64,000 bases of DNA, from NCBI GenBank assembly GCA_025526935.1, contig JAHLKD010000096.1, positions 147,831 to 211,830 on the forward strand. The letters are read 5' to 3'. The translations under genes were made by a program, and so were the position numbers. The notes below the pieces were generated by a model. That model saw only the letters and a program-made list of their open reading frames with translations. It did no database searches and was not told the origin of the DNA. This DNA is from Cladochytrium replicatum (taxonomy: Eukaryota > Chytridiomycota > Chytridiomycetes > Cladochytriales > Cladochytriaceae). Below are positions 48,286 to 59,600 of the stretch, piece by piece; positions within the stretch are counted from its first letter, which is position 1; every line of letters starts with the position of its first letter.

Positions 48286-50045
48286 ATGAGCGGTAGGTCG
48301 TCCTTCGACTCAGTATCCCTTTCTCTTTGCAACCCGGAATGTGACATCCTTTTCATATTGTATTCTTTGGGTCGCAGCTTCCGGTCGCTTGAGTTCCATT
48401 TCTTCACACCTTTCTGGCGGTAAGCTCCAGGAGGGATTCCATGGTTTTCTGTCGCTCACCTTGTGAGCCAACTTTCGACACTATTGATTCAATTTTGGGC
48501 ATTTCCGAGTTTTTTTCACGCAATGGATTATTCTGATCCTCCAAATCAGTTACAGGACAGTTGGCACATGTTCCCCAGGCACCAGTCGATGCCATCTTCG
48601 GATTGACTGCGCGATTCAAGGCTGATACCGACGCCAGCAAGATCAACCTCGGCGTTGGCGCATACAGAACAAATGAAGGTTTGAACAATGTACAAACTGT
48701 AGATCTGCTCAATGAACAGGGAGTAAACATAGGCAAGCCGTGGATTTTGCCTGTTGTGAAGAAGGCAGAGGCGACTATTTTCAATGATCCCACACTCGAC
48801 CACGAATACCTCCCGATCGAGGGTCTCAAGACCTTTGTCGACGCTTCTGTTAAGCTCTTGCTCGGAGCTGACAGCCCTGCCATTGCTGAGGGCAAGGTAC
48901 AGGCTTTGCCATTCAAACAATTGCGTAAAACCTAATGCCATGGTTCTCAGGTAGCTGCAGTTCAAACTATTTCTGGAACTGGTGCCGTTCGCACCGCTGC
49001 TGCTTTCCTTGCCAAATTCCGAAAGGCACCAATCTACATCTCCAAACCGACTTGGGGGAACCACAAGTCGATCATGGAAGATGCCGGTCTCACTGTCATT
49101 GAGCACTCGTACTGGGACCCGGCCACTGGTGGGCTCGCTTTCGGCAAAATGGTCAGCGAGCTCCGAGAGGCTCCATCGGGATCCATTGTTTTGCTTCACG
49201 GATGTGCGGTATGGTCAGATCAACATTAAAAGCTCATAAACCTGCTTAGAAGATTTTAACAAATTATTCAGCACAACCCCACTGGCGTTGACCCGACTGT
49301 CGAGCAGTGGAAGGAAATCGCCCAATTGGTGAAGGTAATGTGTAACCCTATCTGACCGCGTCACAGGCTCAATCTCTCTTCGTCCTTTAGGAAAAGCAGC
49401 ACTTCCCCTTCTTCGACTGTGCCTACATCGGATTTGCGACAGGGTCATTTGACGCCGACGCATTTGCTCCCCGCTACTTTGTTTCTCAGGGCATCGACAT
49501 CGTGTGTGCCCAGTCATACGCCAAAAACTTTGGTCTGTACGGCGAGCGTGTCGGGTGCCTTACGGTAGTCACCCAGTCCCCGGAGCAGAAGAATGCCGTT
49601 CAGAGTCAATTGATGCGTATTATCAGAGGAATGATTTCGAACCCTCCCCTGTACGGTGCTCGTATTGTCAGCATTGTTCTCAACGACCCCCAGCTTTACC
49701 AAGAATGGTAATTCTTGTCCCACCGCTAGCGCTTAAGCACTGCTAACTGTTCCCCTTTTAAGGGTTGCCAACGTGCAAGAGATGGCGGGTCGCATTAAGT
49801 TCATGCGCCAGCAGCTTTTCGACCACCTCAAAGCATTGGGTACTCCGGGCACATGGAATCACATCATCAACCAGATTGGAATGTTCTCTTACACGGGGTT
49901 GAGCACCGCACAAGTGAATATTCTGATCGAGAAGTTCCACGTCTACTTGACCGCCGATGGCCGTATTTCAATGGCCGGGCTGAACACTGGCAACGTAAAG
50001 CGATTTGCCGAGTCTGTTGACTGGGTCGTGAGAAATGCTAACTGA
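48286..50045 (+). CDS. AAT2: Aspartate aminotransferase, cytosolic type
   Basis: PLP enzyme moving the amino group between aspartate and 2-oxoglutarate. Seven exons: 48286..48292, 48556..48678, 48733..48896, 48951..49208, 49272..49334, 49391..49707, 49763..50045; 404 aa, normal length. Exon 1 codes only Met-Ser and one base, followed by a 263-nt intron, much longer than the others here. The mature-like start QLAHVPQAPVDAIFGL lacks a mitochondrial presequence. Key sites: NLGVGAYR, SGTGAVRTAAAFL, CAHNPTGVDPT, DCAYIGFATG (Ile where many have Gln), the PLP lysine in SYAKNFGLYGERVG, and GRISMAGLNTGNV with the terminal VDWVVRNAN. Start choice depends on the tiny exon; it gives the family-like MSGQLAHVP. 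Confidence 0.94.
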
Positions 50046-50221
50046 TGCACAGTTGTTGATGTAACAATTGGGCCTCTTTTCTTCAATGTGCCGCTTGTAT
50101 TGTAAATTCAGTGGACAGATCGTCCTGAACAAAGGTATTGGAAGAAATCTCCGCCTTTTTTGAATTAATCGTTCTTACCAAAAATGGTTGTGGCTATGTA
50201 AAGTAGGATCTCTGTGCACAG
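50046..50221. other. Aminotransferase 3' flank
   Basis: 176 bp with a TTGTATTGTAAATTC stretch near 50097 that could serve 3'-end formation. The transposon cluster starts next. Confidence 0.4.
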
Positions 50222-50466
50222 AGTTTTGATGCATGCACATAAATGGGACTAGCTACTCCAGTGTTCATCCACTACCGACACTGAGGGGAAATTCCCTTAC
50301 CAGAGACGTCTGGAACAAGTTCAAGTGTAATCATACATTACATGAAAGAACTGGCATTTCTAACTAATGGTCATGAAGAAGACATCCTCCTTTACTCATT
50401 GGAATCTAGTAGAGTTCTGAGAGTGACCACATGTTTGAGAAAGAATGTGATGCTAATCAGTTTGCT
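50222..50466 (+). mobile_element. LTR type 2 fragment
   Basis: TTTTGATGCATGCACATAAA then about 240 bp matching the start of LTR type 2 with several substitutions and a 3-bp duplication (GAAGAAGAC). It ends at TTTGCTGC, where degraded copia-B 3' sequence in the opposite direction begins. Older than the other LTR type 2 copies by divergence. Confidence 0.8.
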
Positions 50467-52058
50467 GCATGTCCATCAATCGATATACTTAACACATGTA
50501 CAACCGAGAGTGTCACTCAATCGATCATATCTTTCTTTAAATACTGAAGTTGATATCATGGTGTAACTCCTGATGCTTCTGTTCAACTTGGAGATTCACA
50601 AATCTCTCGCGAACCTCCATGTGTTTGGTCCGTTTGTTGTTGAACAGATTGTTTGCGATGGATTCGGTGGATTGATTGTCTTGCCATAAACGGAGAGGAT
50701 TGAACGACGTAATTCCGATACCCGTCCAAAGATTTTTCATCCACTTCATCTCACACGATAGTTCGTTTAATGCATACAGCTGGGCTTCTGACGACGAGGC
50801 TGCAATAGTCTGTTGTTGAATCGACTGCCAACTGATTGCCGCATTAGCGAACATTACCACGTAACCGGTTCGTGAGTATCTATCTGCATTGCCCACCCAG
50901 TCTGCATCGGCATAACCTTGTGGGTTGTTAGCCAAATCAAACATGTAGAGTGTAGAGACCGTCGGGTCTTAGCATCAGAGATGTGATACCAGTCCGTGTA
51001 TAGTGTAAACCGTAATCCCAAGTACCGAGTAAATATCAATAGAGAGCTCTTGCTTCTGACTGTCGAGGATCAATCTGATGTTGTGCCAAAATATTGACTG
51101 TGTATGAAATATCCAGTCGTGTCTTAGTCCCCACGTACGATATATTCATTAGCATTGATCGAAATTGTGTTGCCTCTGCATTGGACGGTGCTGGTGTGGT
51201 CTCATCAAAGATATTTGATTTCGACATCATTGTTTTGGCCAGTTTGATGTTGGTACCCCATAAATTCGCTTCTTCAAGAATCTTCTTCACGTACAATGCA
51301 TTGCTAAGGAAATATCCTTCTGTTGTCTGCAATAACTTCATCTTCAGAATCCATTTTGCCTTCAAAGTACTGCCCACTGTGAACGAAGTCTCCAAATCAG
51401 TCTGAAAACCGATGATATGCGTTTGGATCTGTGGAAAAATGTAGTATGTCATCAACATGAACGGTAGTGTGTTCGCGGGTATTATTTGTTGGATTGTATC
51501 GCCAGAAATGACAGATGTCTGCAATATTCCGCACGAAGCCAACACTAAGATATTGTTTCCAAAGAGTTTTGTATCATTCTCAAGCTGCCTGGTGTAGACC
51601 GTACAGACGTTTGATAAGTCTGCACACGATGGGTCGATTACGGAAATCTAATCGTCCGAAACCATGAGGGAGTTCGAGTAGTTCTCTTCTTCCAGTATTG
51701 CCTTAAGATATGCACCCTTGATATCAGACTGGAATATGATCATGCCGACTAATGCTGCTAATGCAATCAGAAAACGGATCGTGGACGTTTTCGTAACTGG
51801 AGAATAGGTTTCATCGAAATCCAATCCTTCAATCTGTGAAAATCCTCGTACGACCCAACGTGCTTTGAATCGAGTAATATTGCCATGTTCGTCAAGCTTA
51901 TATGTAAAAACCCATTTGCCCGATAATAAATTCCGTCCATCAGGTAAAAACGTTTCGGCCCAAGTATTGTTGCCGACTAATTGTGTGACCTCCTCCTTCA
52001 TTGCCGCTAACCAAAATGGAGCCTCATTGGATCATGATAAAGCCTCACGAAGAGTCTT
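50467..52058 (-). pseudogene. Decayed copia B, 3' end to reverse transcriptase
   Basis: Collinear with the intact B frame but broken: open pieces at 50537-50944, 51036-51545 and 51648-52001 are in different frames. A 9-bp duplication near 50950 (TGTAGAG repeated), a deletion near 51035, a one-base insertion near 51405 and a three-base loss near 51675 are visible against the 28112-30352 copy. The 3' LTR is nearly all gone. Clearly older than the other B copies. Confidence 0.88.
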
Positions 52059-52194
52059 GTTAAGTATTTCGATTGATGGCGATGTCCATACAACTCACCT
52101 TTATTTCAATAGAATATCAACTTCAGCATTTACAGAAAGTTATGATCAGTTGAGTGATACTCTCGGTTGTACCTATCTAATGACTGAGGGGGTG
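52059..52194 (+). mobile_element. Copia B 3' untranslated end, plus orientation
   Basis: GTTAAGTATTTCGATTGATGG, then CGATGTCCATACAACTCACC through the polypurine tract GACTGAGGGGGTG. It is the 3' leader of copia B reversed with respect to the preceding fragment. The first 21 bp repeat the start of LTR type 1, which marks the inversion point. Confidence 0.8.
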
Positions 52195-52782
52195 TGTTAA
52201 GTATTTCGATTGATGGACTTGGCCAATCCAGTCATTGATAGTACAAAAACACAAACGCCCGATATACAGAAATGTCACTCTTCACTGAGCAACATTTCTA
52301 ACTATTGAACTAAAGCATATAGATGATGATCTATTACGAGTTTGGATACCTCTGGTTATTTCTTCATGGGTTATATTTATTGCAGCCATAGGTATAGTAA
52401 ACTGTCATTACTTTTCTATCATCCACTTGTAGAAGTGAAGCCCGGATCAGATCACAGCAAAGGTTTACATATGATTAACGCGTTCGTGGGAATCATGTGT
52501 GAGAACAATCCTGTTGAGGAGAGCTAGATCTCACGCACAGCTTAGCATGATTATGCTTCGCTACGCCTGTGAGAAGAAGAGTCAAACCTTATCGCTGCGA
52601 TCCAGATCTTCCGGAAGGAAAAGCCAAAACGACAGTACACTTATTTAAGGAGCCTGTGGCGATACACACAAGGAGCATTCTCTTGCGCTAGCACTTGTGA
52701 CTCGCAATCTTCTTTATTCATCTCTTAGAAACATTAACCCGTGAATTAGCAACACACACAACCTGAGGATCCAGACCACAGC
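52195..52782 (+). mobile_element. LTR type 1, plus orientation, last 11 bp missing
   Basis: From TGTTAAGTATTTCGATTGAT to GACCACAGC; the terminal TTTGTTCAACA is replaced by copia-B integrase-linker sequence in minus orientation. It is an inverted partner of the 55925-56523 LTR. Confidence 0.88.
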
Positions 52783-53209
52783 ATTCGACAAATTTGCACT
52801 TGCTTGACGTTTTCGTTTTCTTGCTGCATACGCTTCGTCGACATCTTCTCCAATGAATTGAAGATCACTTTCGAGTTGTGCATCATATTCCTCTACAGGA
52901 GATACGGAAGACAAATTCGGAGATTCTTCAGTAATGGATTGTGGAGTCGATAAATCAGCATTTGGATCATAATCAGCATCGTCTGGGTCATCATCGTCTA
53001 GTCCATGTAAATGTTCAACAACATGCATGTCACCGGCTTCTTCTAAGCGGTAATATATGGGGTCGTCGTTTATATCCTCATCGATTTCTTCGTCTGCAAC
53101 GGTAGAAATCGGGAAATTGTCTGAGACAAACTCAACAGTCGTCTCTTGCACCCCCTGATCCCCGGTTGGTATTTGATCAACATCGAAATATGTCCCGGCC
53201 TTCAGTGGA
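52783..53209 (-). mobile_element. Copia B linker fragment joined to copia A
   Basis: Encodes KRKRQASANLSNA and the acidic linker back to VPTGDQGVQETTVE, then AGTYFDVDQIP. At about 53210, inside the KAGTYF region, the frame passes into copia-A integrase. So one continuous minus-strand frame is A upstream and B downstream, a mosaic pol. Confidence 0.85.
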
Positions 53210-54675
53210 TATTGCTATCAGAGGCTTCGCTCTTTCGTTGCAAGAAGTAGATTGTGATGTGAGAACTGTATTCATCTACGATACTCTGCCAGTGACCTAT
53301 TGTTTTGCCATTTCTGACAATTGGTACTGCATCAGTATGTAGGCGATATAATTTCCTCAGTGCTGGACTTAGCGTCGAGTAAATTGGAGTTTGTACAGCC
53401 TTAGTCTGATTGCAAATTATGCAGTTGTGTAAAATAGACGAGTTAACAAAATCAAGTGCATCACTCCTGACTTTGGGCAGTTTCTTTCCCAGAGAATGTA
53501 AAGTTTGCAGGATTTTCCGCAAATGTATGTGACCAAATTGCAGGTGTAATCTAGCTAATTTGTTGATGGTCACAGCTGAAATGTTGTTTATTCCATTATC
53601 AGCCATTGTTTGGGAGTATAGACTTAATGTTGCAGATGAAGCTCCGTCTAAAACTTCACCCCCGTAATTTCTAGTTTTGTTAGAATCTTTTGGGAAAACA
53701 TTGTTGTCCTTCACTGTGTCAAAACTTACACCAGACGTGGTTGTCTGCTGCTCTTGGGCAGTATTTGTAGTGGTACCAGGTAAAACATTCTGTTTGCCAA
53801 CAGAGAGTGCAGAATTAGAAAGATTCGTCAAAATAGCTGCACCTATTTTGGAAGAGTGTTTAAGGAATGGATTAGTAGTATCCAAACTTCCATGAAGATA
53901 ATATAAACCTCCACGTCTTAAACCAATGGTAACACATTGTTCAGTTCCTTTGTTTGACAAATAGGCTTTGTCTTTGGTGAAACTGACTATATCACCTTCA
54001 TCCCCAATGATGCTATAGACAGATATAAGTGTATCCTCTAAATCGGGAACAAAAAGTGCGTTTTGAATGTGTTTTATTGAACCATTTGACAAAACAAGTG
54101 CAATATCTCCATAGCCTTTAATAGGAATGGGATGATTGTCTGCCAAGTAAACATCTCCTGCATCATTAACGTAAAATAAATTCTTGAATGCATGTCTGTC
54201 TGGAGTCATCCAAGCAGTAGCACCAGAGTCAATCAAACCGAGAGGTTTGGCATTTACGTGTAGATTGCAGTTGGTACTCTTCAATGCTGTGATAATAGAG
54301 GGATGTGTAAAATCCACAATATTATTAGCTTTGAAGATTGAAGAGAAGGATTTGATTGATTGTACCTTGCTGGAAGGTTCTGATTCCTGAGAATCGATAT
54401 CCATGTTGTGGGATGTTGAGGAGGAAGCACGAGATGCTTTTATCTGTTTCCATTCCTCATCATTCAAACTTTTGGCTAGTTTGCGTTTCCTGCAGAAATT
54501 CTGCGTGTGGCCAGATTTGCCACAGAAATCGCAAGAGAATTTGTTGTTCTTCGCATCCTTTGATATTGATGCGGCACGATTGTTTGCAGTCTTACTGTTG
54601 GCATTTCCTTTATGTGAGGAAGCATGTTTCTCAATCAAATGTTTGAGTTGTTTACACTCTGCAGAAGAATGAGAA
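53210..54675 (-). mobile_element. Copia A fragment, gag end to integrase core
   Basis: Open frame of about 490 codons (53202-54675): ECKQLKHLIEKH, the CCHC knuckle CDFCGKSGHTQNFC, a protease DSG motif in GLIDSGATAWMTPDRHAF, LFVPDLEDTLISVYS, the pre-integrase zinc region with HLQFGHIHLRK and CIICNQTK, and the integrase start with DAVPIVRNGK. It is cut on the 5' side by LTR type 2 at 54676. The unbroken frame shows this A copy is fairly young. Confidence 0.9.
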
Positions 54676-55369
54676 TGTTGATGCGTGCACATATATGGAA
54701 CTAGCTACTCCAGTCTTCATCCACTACCGACACTGAGGGGGAAATAGCCTTACCAGAGACGTCTGGGACAAGTTCATGCGTAATCATACATTACATGAAA
54801 GAACTGGCATTTCTAACTATTGGTCATGAAGACATCCTCCTTTACTCATTGGAATCTAGTAGAGTTCTGCGAGTGATCACGCGTTTGAGAAAGAATGTGA
54901 TGCTAATCAGTTTGCTGCTGACAGTTATATCATACTCGAGTACATCTCGTATGATATTAATGCAAGGTACTACATACTTATTTCTCATAGAGAACATGTC
55001 ATTGTAGACAAGATTATAGCTAATCTTCATGTTCTGCTCACAATGGTTATTGTGAACGATCACTGGGATCTATATCTCTCTATTCGAGAGAATAATGTTT
55101 ATATCAGATATTTCCATATATCTATAGCCACAGGTTAATTATAAAAGCCGAAACGACAGTATATTTGAATTGTTTGCACAATTCAAAGCACAATTCAAAG
55201 AGCCTGTGGCCATATAAGATTTCGGGTGGCTGTGGCACAAGAGCGTGATTGGAGAAACACGAAACTCTGCACATACACAGATCAACCTGAGGACTATCTC
55301 TAGCGCAAGTCCCAGATCAGCAGCACTAAAACTGATCAAATCACATCGGCCTCAAACCAAACTTCGACA
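54676..55369 (+). mobile_element. LTR type 2, complete (about 694 bp), 5' LTR
   Basis: TGTTGATGCGTGCACATATA to AAACTTCGACA. It is followed by CAATAGTTA, the same nine bases that follow the 5' LTR type 1 of copia B, and then by a copia gag, which sets it as a 5' LTR in plus orientation. TTATAAAAG near 55139 is TATA-like. The duplicated CACAATTCAAAG near 55176-55200 is specific to this copy. Confidence 0.85.
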
Positions 55370-55429
55370 CAATAGTTATTGCCACAAGGCGCTTCCCCCA
55401 ATCAACACCAGATCTCCAACGCTTACAGT

Positions 55430-55930
55430 ATGCCTAAGAACGACACCCGCGACGGAAAACCAAGGCCGTTTGCTGGGCAAACGCTTGGGGAGTTCGATAA
55501 ATACATGAAGATCATTCAGAATTATGCGAACTCGAAAGGAGAAGCTGGAACTTTGCTCACAAAGCCGCCCTACCCAAAGCCGGAAGACTTTGTGAAAGAA
55601 GAGGAGCCTGAAAGGCCTGAACGACCATCTGCACTCGAAGAATACGACACAACAAATGACTTTGATTATGCCGTTAAAGAGTACGACGTAGCGTTGAAAG
55701 AGTACAAGGCAATTGTGAACGACAATCATCGACGATTGCAATCATATCGCGCTGAATTACAGATGTACGAACGATCTCAAGGACACAACAACATTGCAAA
55801 CAGTTGTCTTGCCGATTGTTTTCCGGAGGTCGACATCAATTTAGTACAAAAACATCAGAATGCCGTTGATCGAGTTGCTGCTTTACGCGGAATTTACCCA
55901 GCTAAACAGCAGAAGACTTTTGAGTGTTGA
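55430..55930 (+). pseudogene. Copia gag N-terminal part behind LTR type 2
   Basis: ATG 55430: MPKNDTRDGKPRPFAGQTLG, then IIQNYANSKGEAGTLL, a Pro/Glu-rich stretch, and CLADCFPEVDINLVQKHQNA. It aligns by eye with copia-B gag (PKPFTGKTLQDFD, ECFPKRDMNRVRAYASAKGK) at modest identity, so this is a related family, probably A. The frame is ended at codon 166 by LTR type 1 at 55925, whose TGTTGA supplies the stop. Confidence 0.82.
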
Positions 55931-56650
55931 ACAAAGCTGTGGTCTGGATCCTCAGGTTGTGTGTGTTGCTAATTCACGGGTTAATGTTTCTAAGAGATGA
56001 ATAAAGAAGATTGCGAGTCACAAGTACTAGCGCAAGAGAATGCTCCTTGTGTGTATCGCCACAGGCTCCTTAAATAAGTGTACTGTCGTTTTGGCTTTTC
56101 CTTCCGGAAGATCTGGATCGAAGCGATAAGGTTTGACTCTTCTTCTCACAGGCGTAGCGAAGCATAATCATGCTAAGCTGTGCGTGAGATCTAGCTCTCC
56201 TCAACAGGATTGTTCTCACACATGATTCCCACGAACGCGTTAATCATATGTAAACCTTTGCTGTGATCTGATCCGGGCTTCACTTCTACAAGTGGATGAT
56301 AGAAAAGTAATGACAGTTTACTATACCTATGGCTGCAATAAATATAACCCATGAAGAAATACCCGGAGGTATCCAAACTCGTAATAGATCATCATCTATA
56401 TGCTTTAGTTCAATAGTTAGAAATGTTGCTCAGTGAAGAGTGACATTTCTGTATATCGGGCGTTTGTGTTTTTGTACTATCAATGACTGGATTGGCCAAG
56501 TCCATCAATCGAAATACTTAACACACCCCCTCAGTCATTAGATAGGTACAACCGAGAGTATCACTCAACCGATCATAACTTTCTGTAAATGCTGAAGTTG
56601 ATATTCTATTGAAATAAAGGTGAGTTGTATGGACATCGCCAGCCGGTCGT

Positions 56651-59600
56651 TCAAGATAGTATATTAAGTGAAGACTGACTGACTAGCCCCAACGAGCCCC
56701 TGTGTTTAAGGTATAATTTACTTCCAAGAGGTTTAGTTAAGATGTCCGCGATCATATCAGAAGTATCCATATGGTGTAACTCCTGATGTTTCTGTTCAAC
56801 TTGGAGATTCACAAATCTCTCGCGAACGTCCATGTGTTTAGTCCGTTTGTTGTTGAACAGATTGCTTGCGATAGACTTGGTGGATTGATTGTCTTGCCAT
56901 AAACGGAGCGGATTGAACGACGTAATTCCGATACCCGTCATAAGATTTTTCATCCACTTCATCTCACGCGATAGTTCGTTCAGCGCATACAGTTCGGCTT
57001 CCGACGACGAGGCTGCAATAGTCTGTTGTCGAATCGACTGCCAACTGATTGCCGCATTAGCGAACATTACCACGTAACCGGTTCGTGAGTATCTATCTGC
57101 ATCGCCCGCCCAGTCTGCATCGGCATAACCTTGTGGGTTGTTAGCCAAATCAAACATGTAGAGACCGTCGGGTCTTAGCATCGGAGACGTGATACCAGTC
57201 CGTGTATAGTGTAAACCGTAATCCCAAGTACCGAGTAAATATCGTTGTAATCGATAGAGAGCCTTTGATTCTGACTGTCGAGGATCAATCTGATGTTGTG
57301 CCAAAATATTGACTGCGTATGAAATATCCGGTCGTGTCTTAGTCGCCACGTACGATATCTTCATTAACATTGATCGAAATTGTGTTGCCTCGGCATCGGA
57401 CAGTGTTGGTGTGGTCTCATCAAAGATATATGATTTTGACATCGGTGTTTTGGTCGGTTTGATGTTGGTACCCCATAAATTCGCTTCTTCGAGAATCTTC
57501 TTTACGAACAATGCATTACTAAGGAAATATCCTTCCGTTGTCTGCAATAACTCCATTTTCAGAATCCATTTCGCCTTCGAAGTACTGCCTACTGTGAACG
57601 AAGTTTCCAAATCGGTCTGAAACCGATGATATGCGTTTGGATCTGTGGAAAAATGTAGTATATCATCGACATGAACGGTAGTGTGTTCGCGGGTATTATT
57701 TGTTGGATTGTATCGCCAGAAATGACAGATGTCTGCAATATTCCGCACGAAACCAACACTGAGATATTGTTTCCAAAGAGTTTTGTACCATTCTCGAGCT
57801 GCCTGGTGTAGACCGTACAGACTTTTGATAAGTCTGCAGACGATGGGTCGATTCTGGAAATCTACTCGTCCGAAACCATGAGGGAGTTCGACGTAGTTCT
57901 CTTCTTCCAGTATCGCATTGAGATATGCACCCTTGATATCAAACTGGAATATGATCATGCCGACTAATGCTGCTAATGCAATCAGAAAACGGATCGTGGA
58001 CGTTTTCGTAACTGGAGAATAGGTTTCATCGAAATCCAATCCTTCAATTTGTGCAAATCCTCGTACGACCCAACGTGCTTTGAATCGAGTAATATTGCCA
58101 TGTTCGTCAAGCTTATATGTGAAAACCCATTTGCCCGATAATAAATTCCGTCCATCAGGTAAAAACGTTTCGGCCCAAGTATTGTTGCCGACTAGTTGTG
58201 TGACTTCCTCCTTCATCGCCGCTAACCAGAATGGAGCCTCATCGGATCGTGATAAAGCCTCACGAAGAGTCTTTGGTGCAGTCCGTATATTTCCATTCGC
58301 AATTGGTTGTGTTGGATATGAGGAATCGGCCTTCAGGGTCCAATCGATATTAGGACCGGGTAAACAAGGAATTTTGTTTCCTTTTGGCGTTCGACAAATT
58401 TGCACTTGCTTGACGTTTTCGTTTTCTTGCTGCATACGCTTCGTTGACATCTTCTCCAATGAATTGAAGATCACTTTCGAGTTGTGCATCATATTCCTCT
58501 ACAGGAGATACGGAAGACAAATTCGGAGATTCTTCAGTAATGGATTGTGGAGTCGATAAATCAGCATTTGGATCATAATCAGCATCGTCTGGGTCATCAT
58601 CGTCTAGTCCATGTAAATGTTCAACAACATGCATGTCACCGGCTTCTTCTAAGCGGTAATATATGGGGTCGTCGTTTATATCCTCATCGATTTCTTCGTC
58701 TGCAACGGTAGAAATCGGGAAATTGTCTGAGACAAACTCAACAGTCGTCTCTTGCACCCCCTGATCCCCGGTTGGTATTTGATCAACATCGAAATATGTC
58801 CCGGCCTTCAGTGGATATTGTACCGTAAGATCGTCGAGTAACTGTCGGGTAGGATTATAACCAACAAAAACTCCCTCGTGGAACGTAACATGGAAGTATT
58901 CGCCTATTGTGTTTGTCCGAAAATTGAGTGCTATGACGATCTTCAGGTCTTCACCCTTGTATCCGAGAAACAGACCTAGTTCAGACTTGTCTCGGATTCT
59001 GCGCGCCAACCTTTGTTCGTGTGAGATCCACAAACTAACGAGTGTTCCAAAGGCGTGGATAGTTGCCAAATCTATCCGCTTGTCAAGGTAAGCACAGTAC
59101 GGAATCGCATTCACAGCTGAATGGAAAGTAGCGTTCTTGACGACCGCAGCGTATAGGATGGAGAGTTGCACGAATTGAAGTGTTCGTGGTAGTCCAGCTT
59201 GTAGCAGCATCGCGTCCGACATATACTTGATCGATTGTATATTCCGCTCTGATAGACCATCGAGTTCCTTTACTGACGGAGGAGCTGGGTGGACGCGGAT
59301 GCGAGGAATCTTGGTATTGCACCATTGGATCAACCGTTTAGTAATCAATTCTCCTGAATCGGAACGTAGTTCAGCAACGTGTAATGGGTGATTGCGATTT
59401 TCCACATCAGCGATATGTCGAATCATACTATCCACCGCATCACTCTTTCGATTCAGGAAGTAGATTGTGATGAAACGAGGTTGTTCGTCGACAATGATCT
59501 GCCAATATCTCTTCTTCTGTCCGTCGTAGATTAAACGTACGACATCGGAAAACAGACGGAAAAGTTTCCTCGGAGCTCGACTTATTGTAGAATAAATCGG

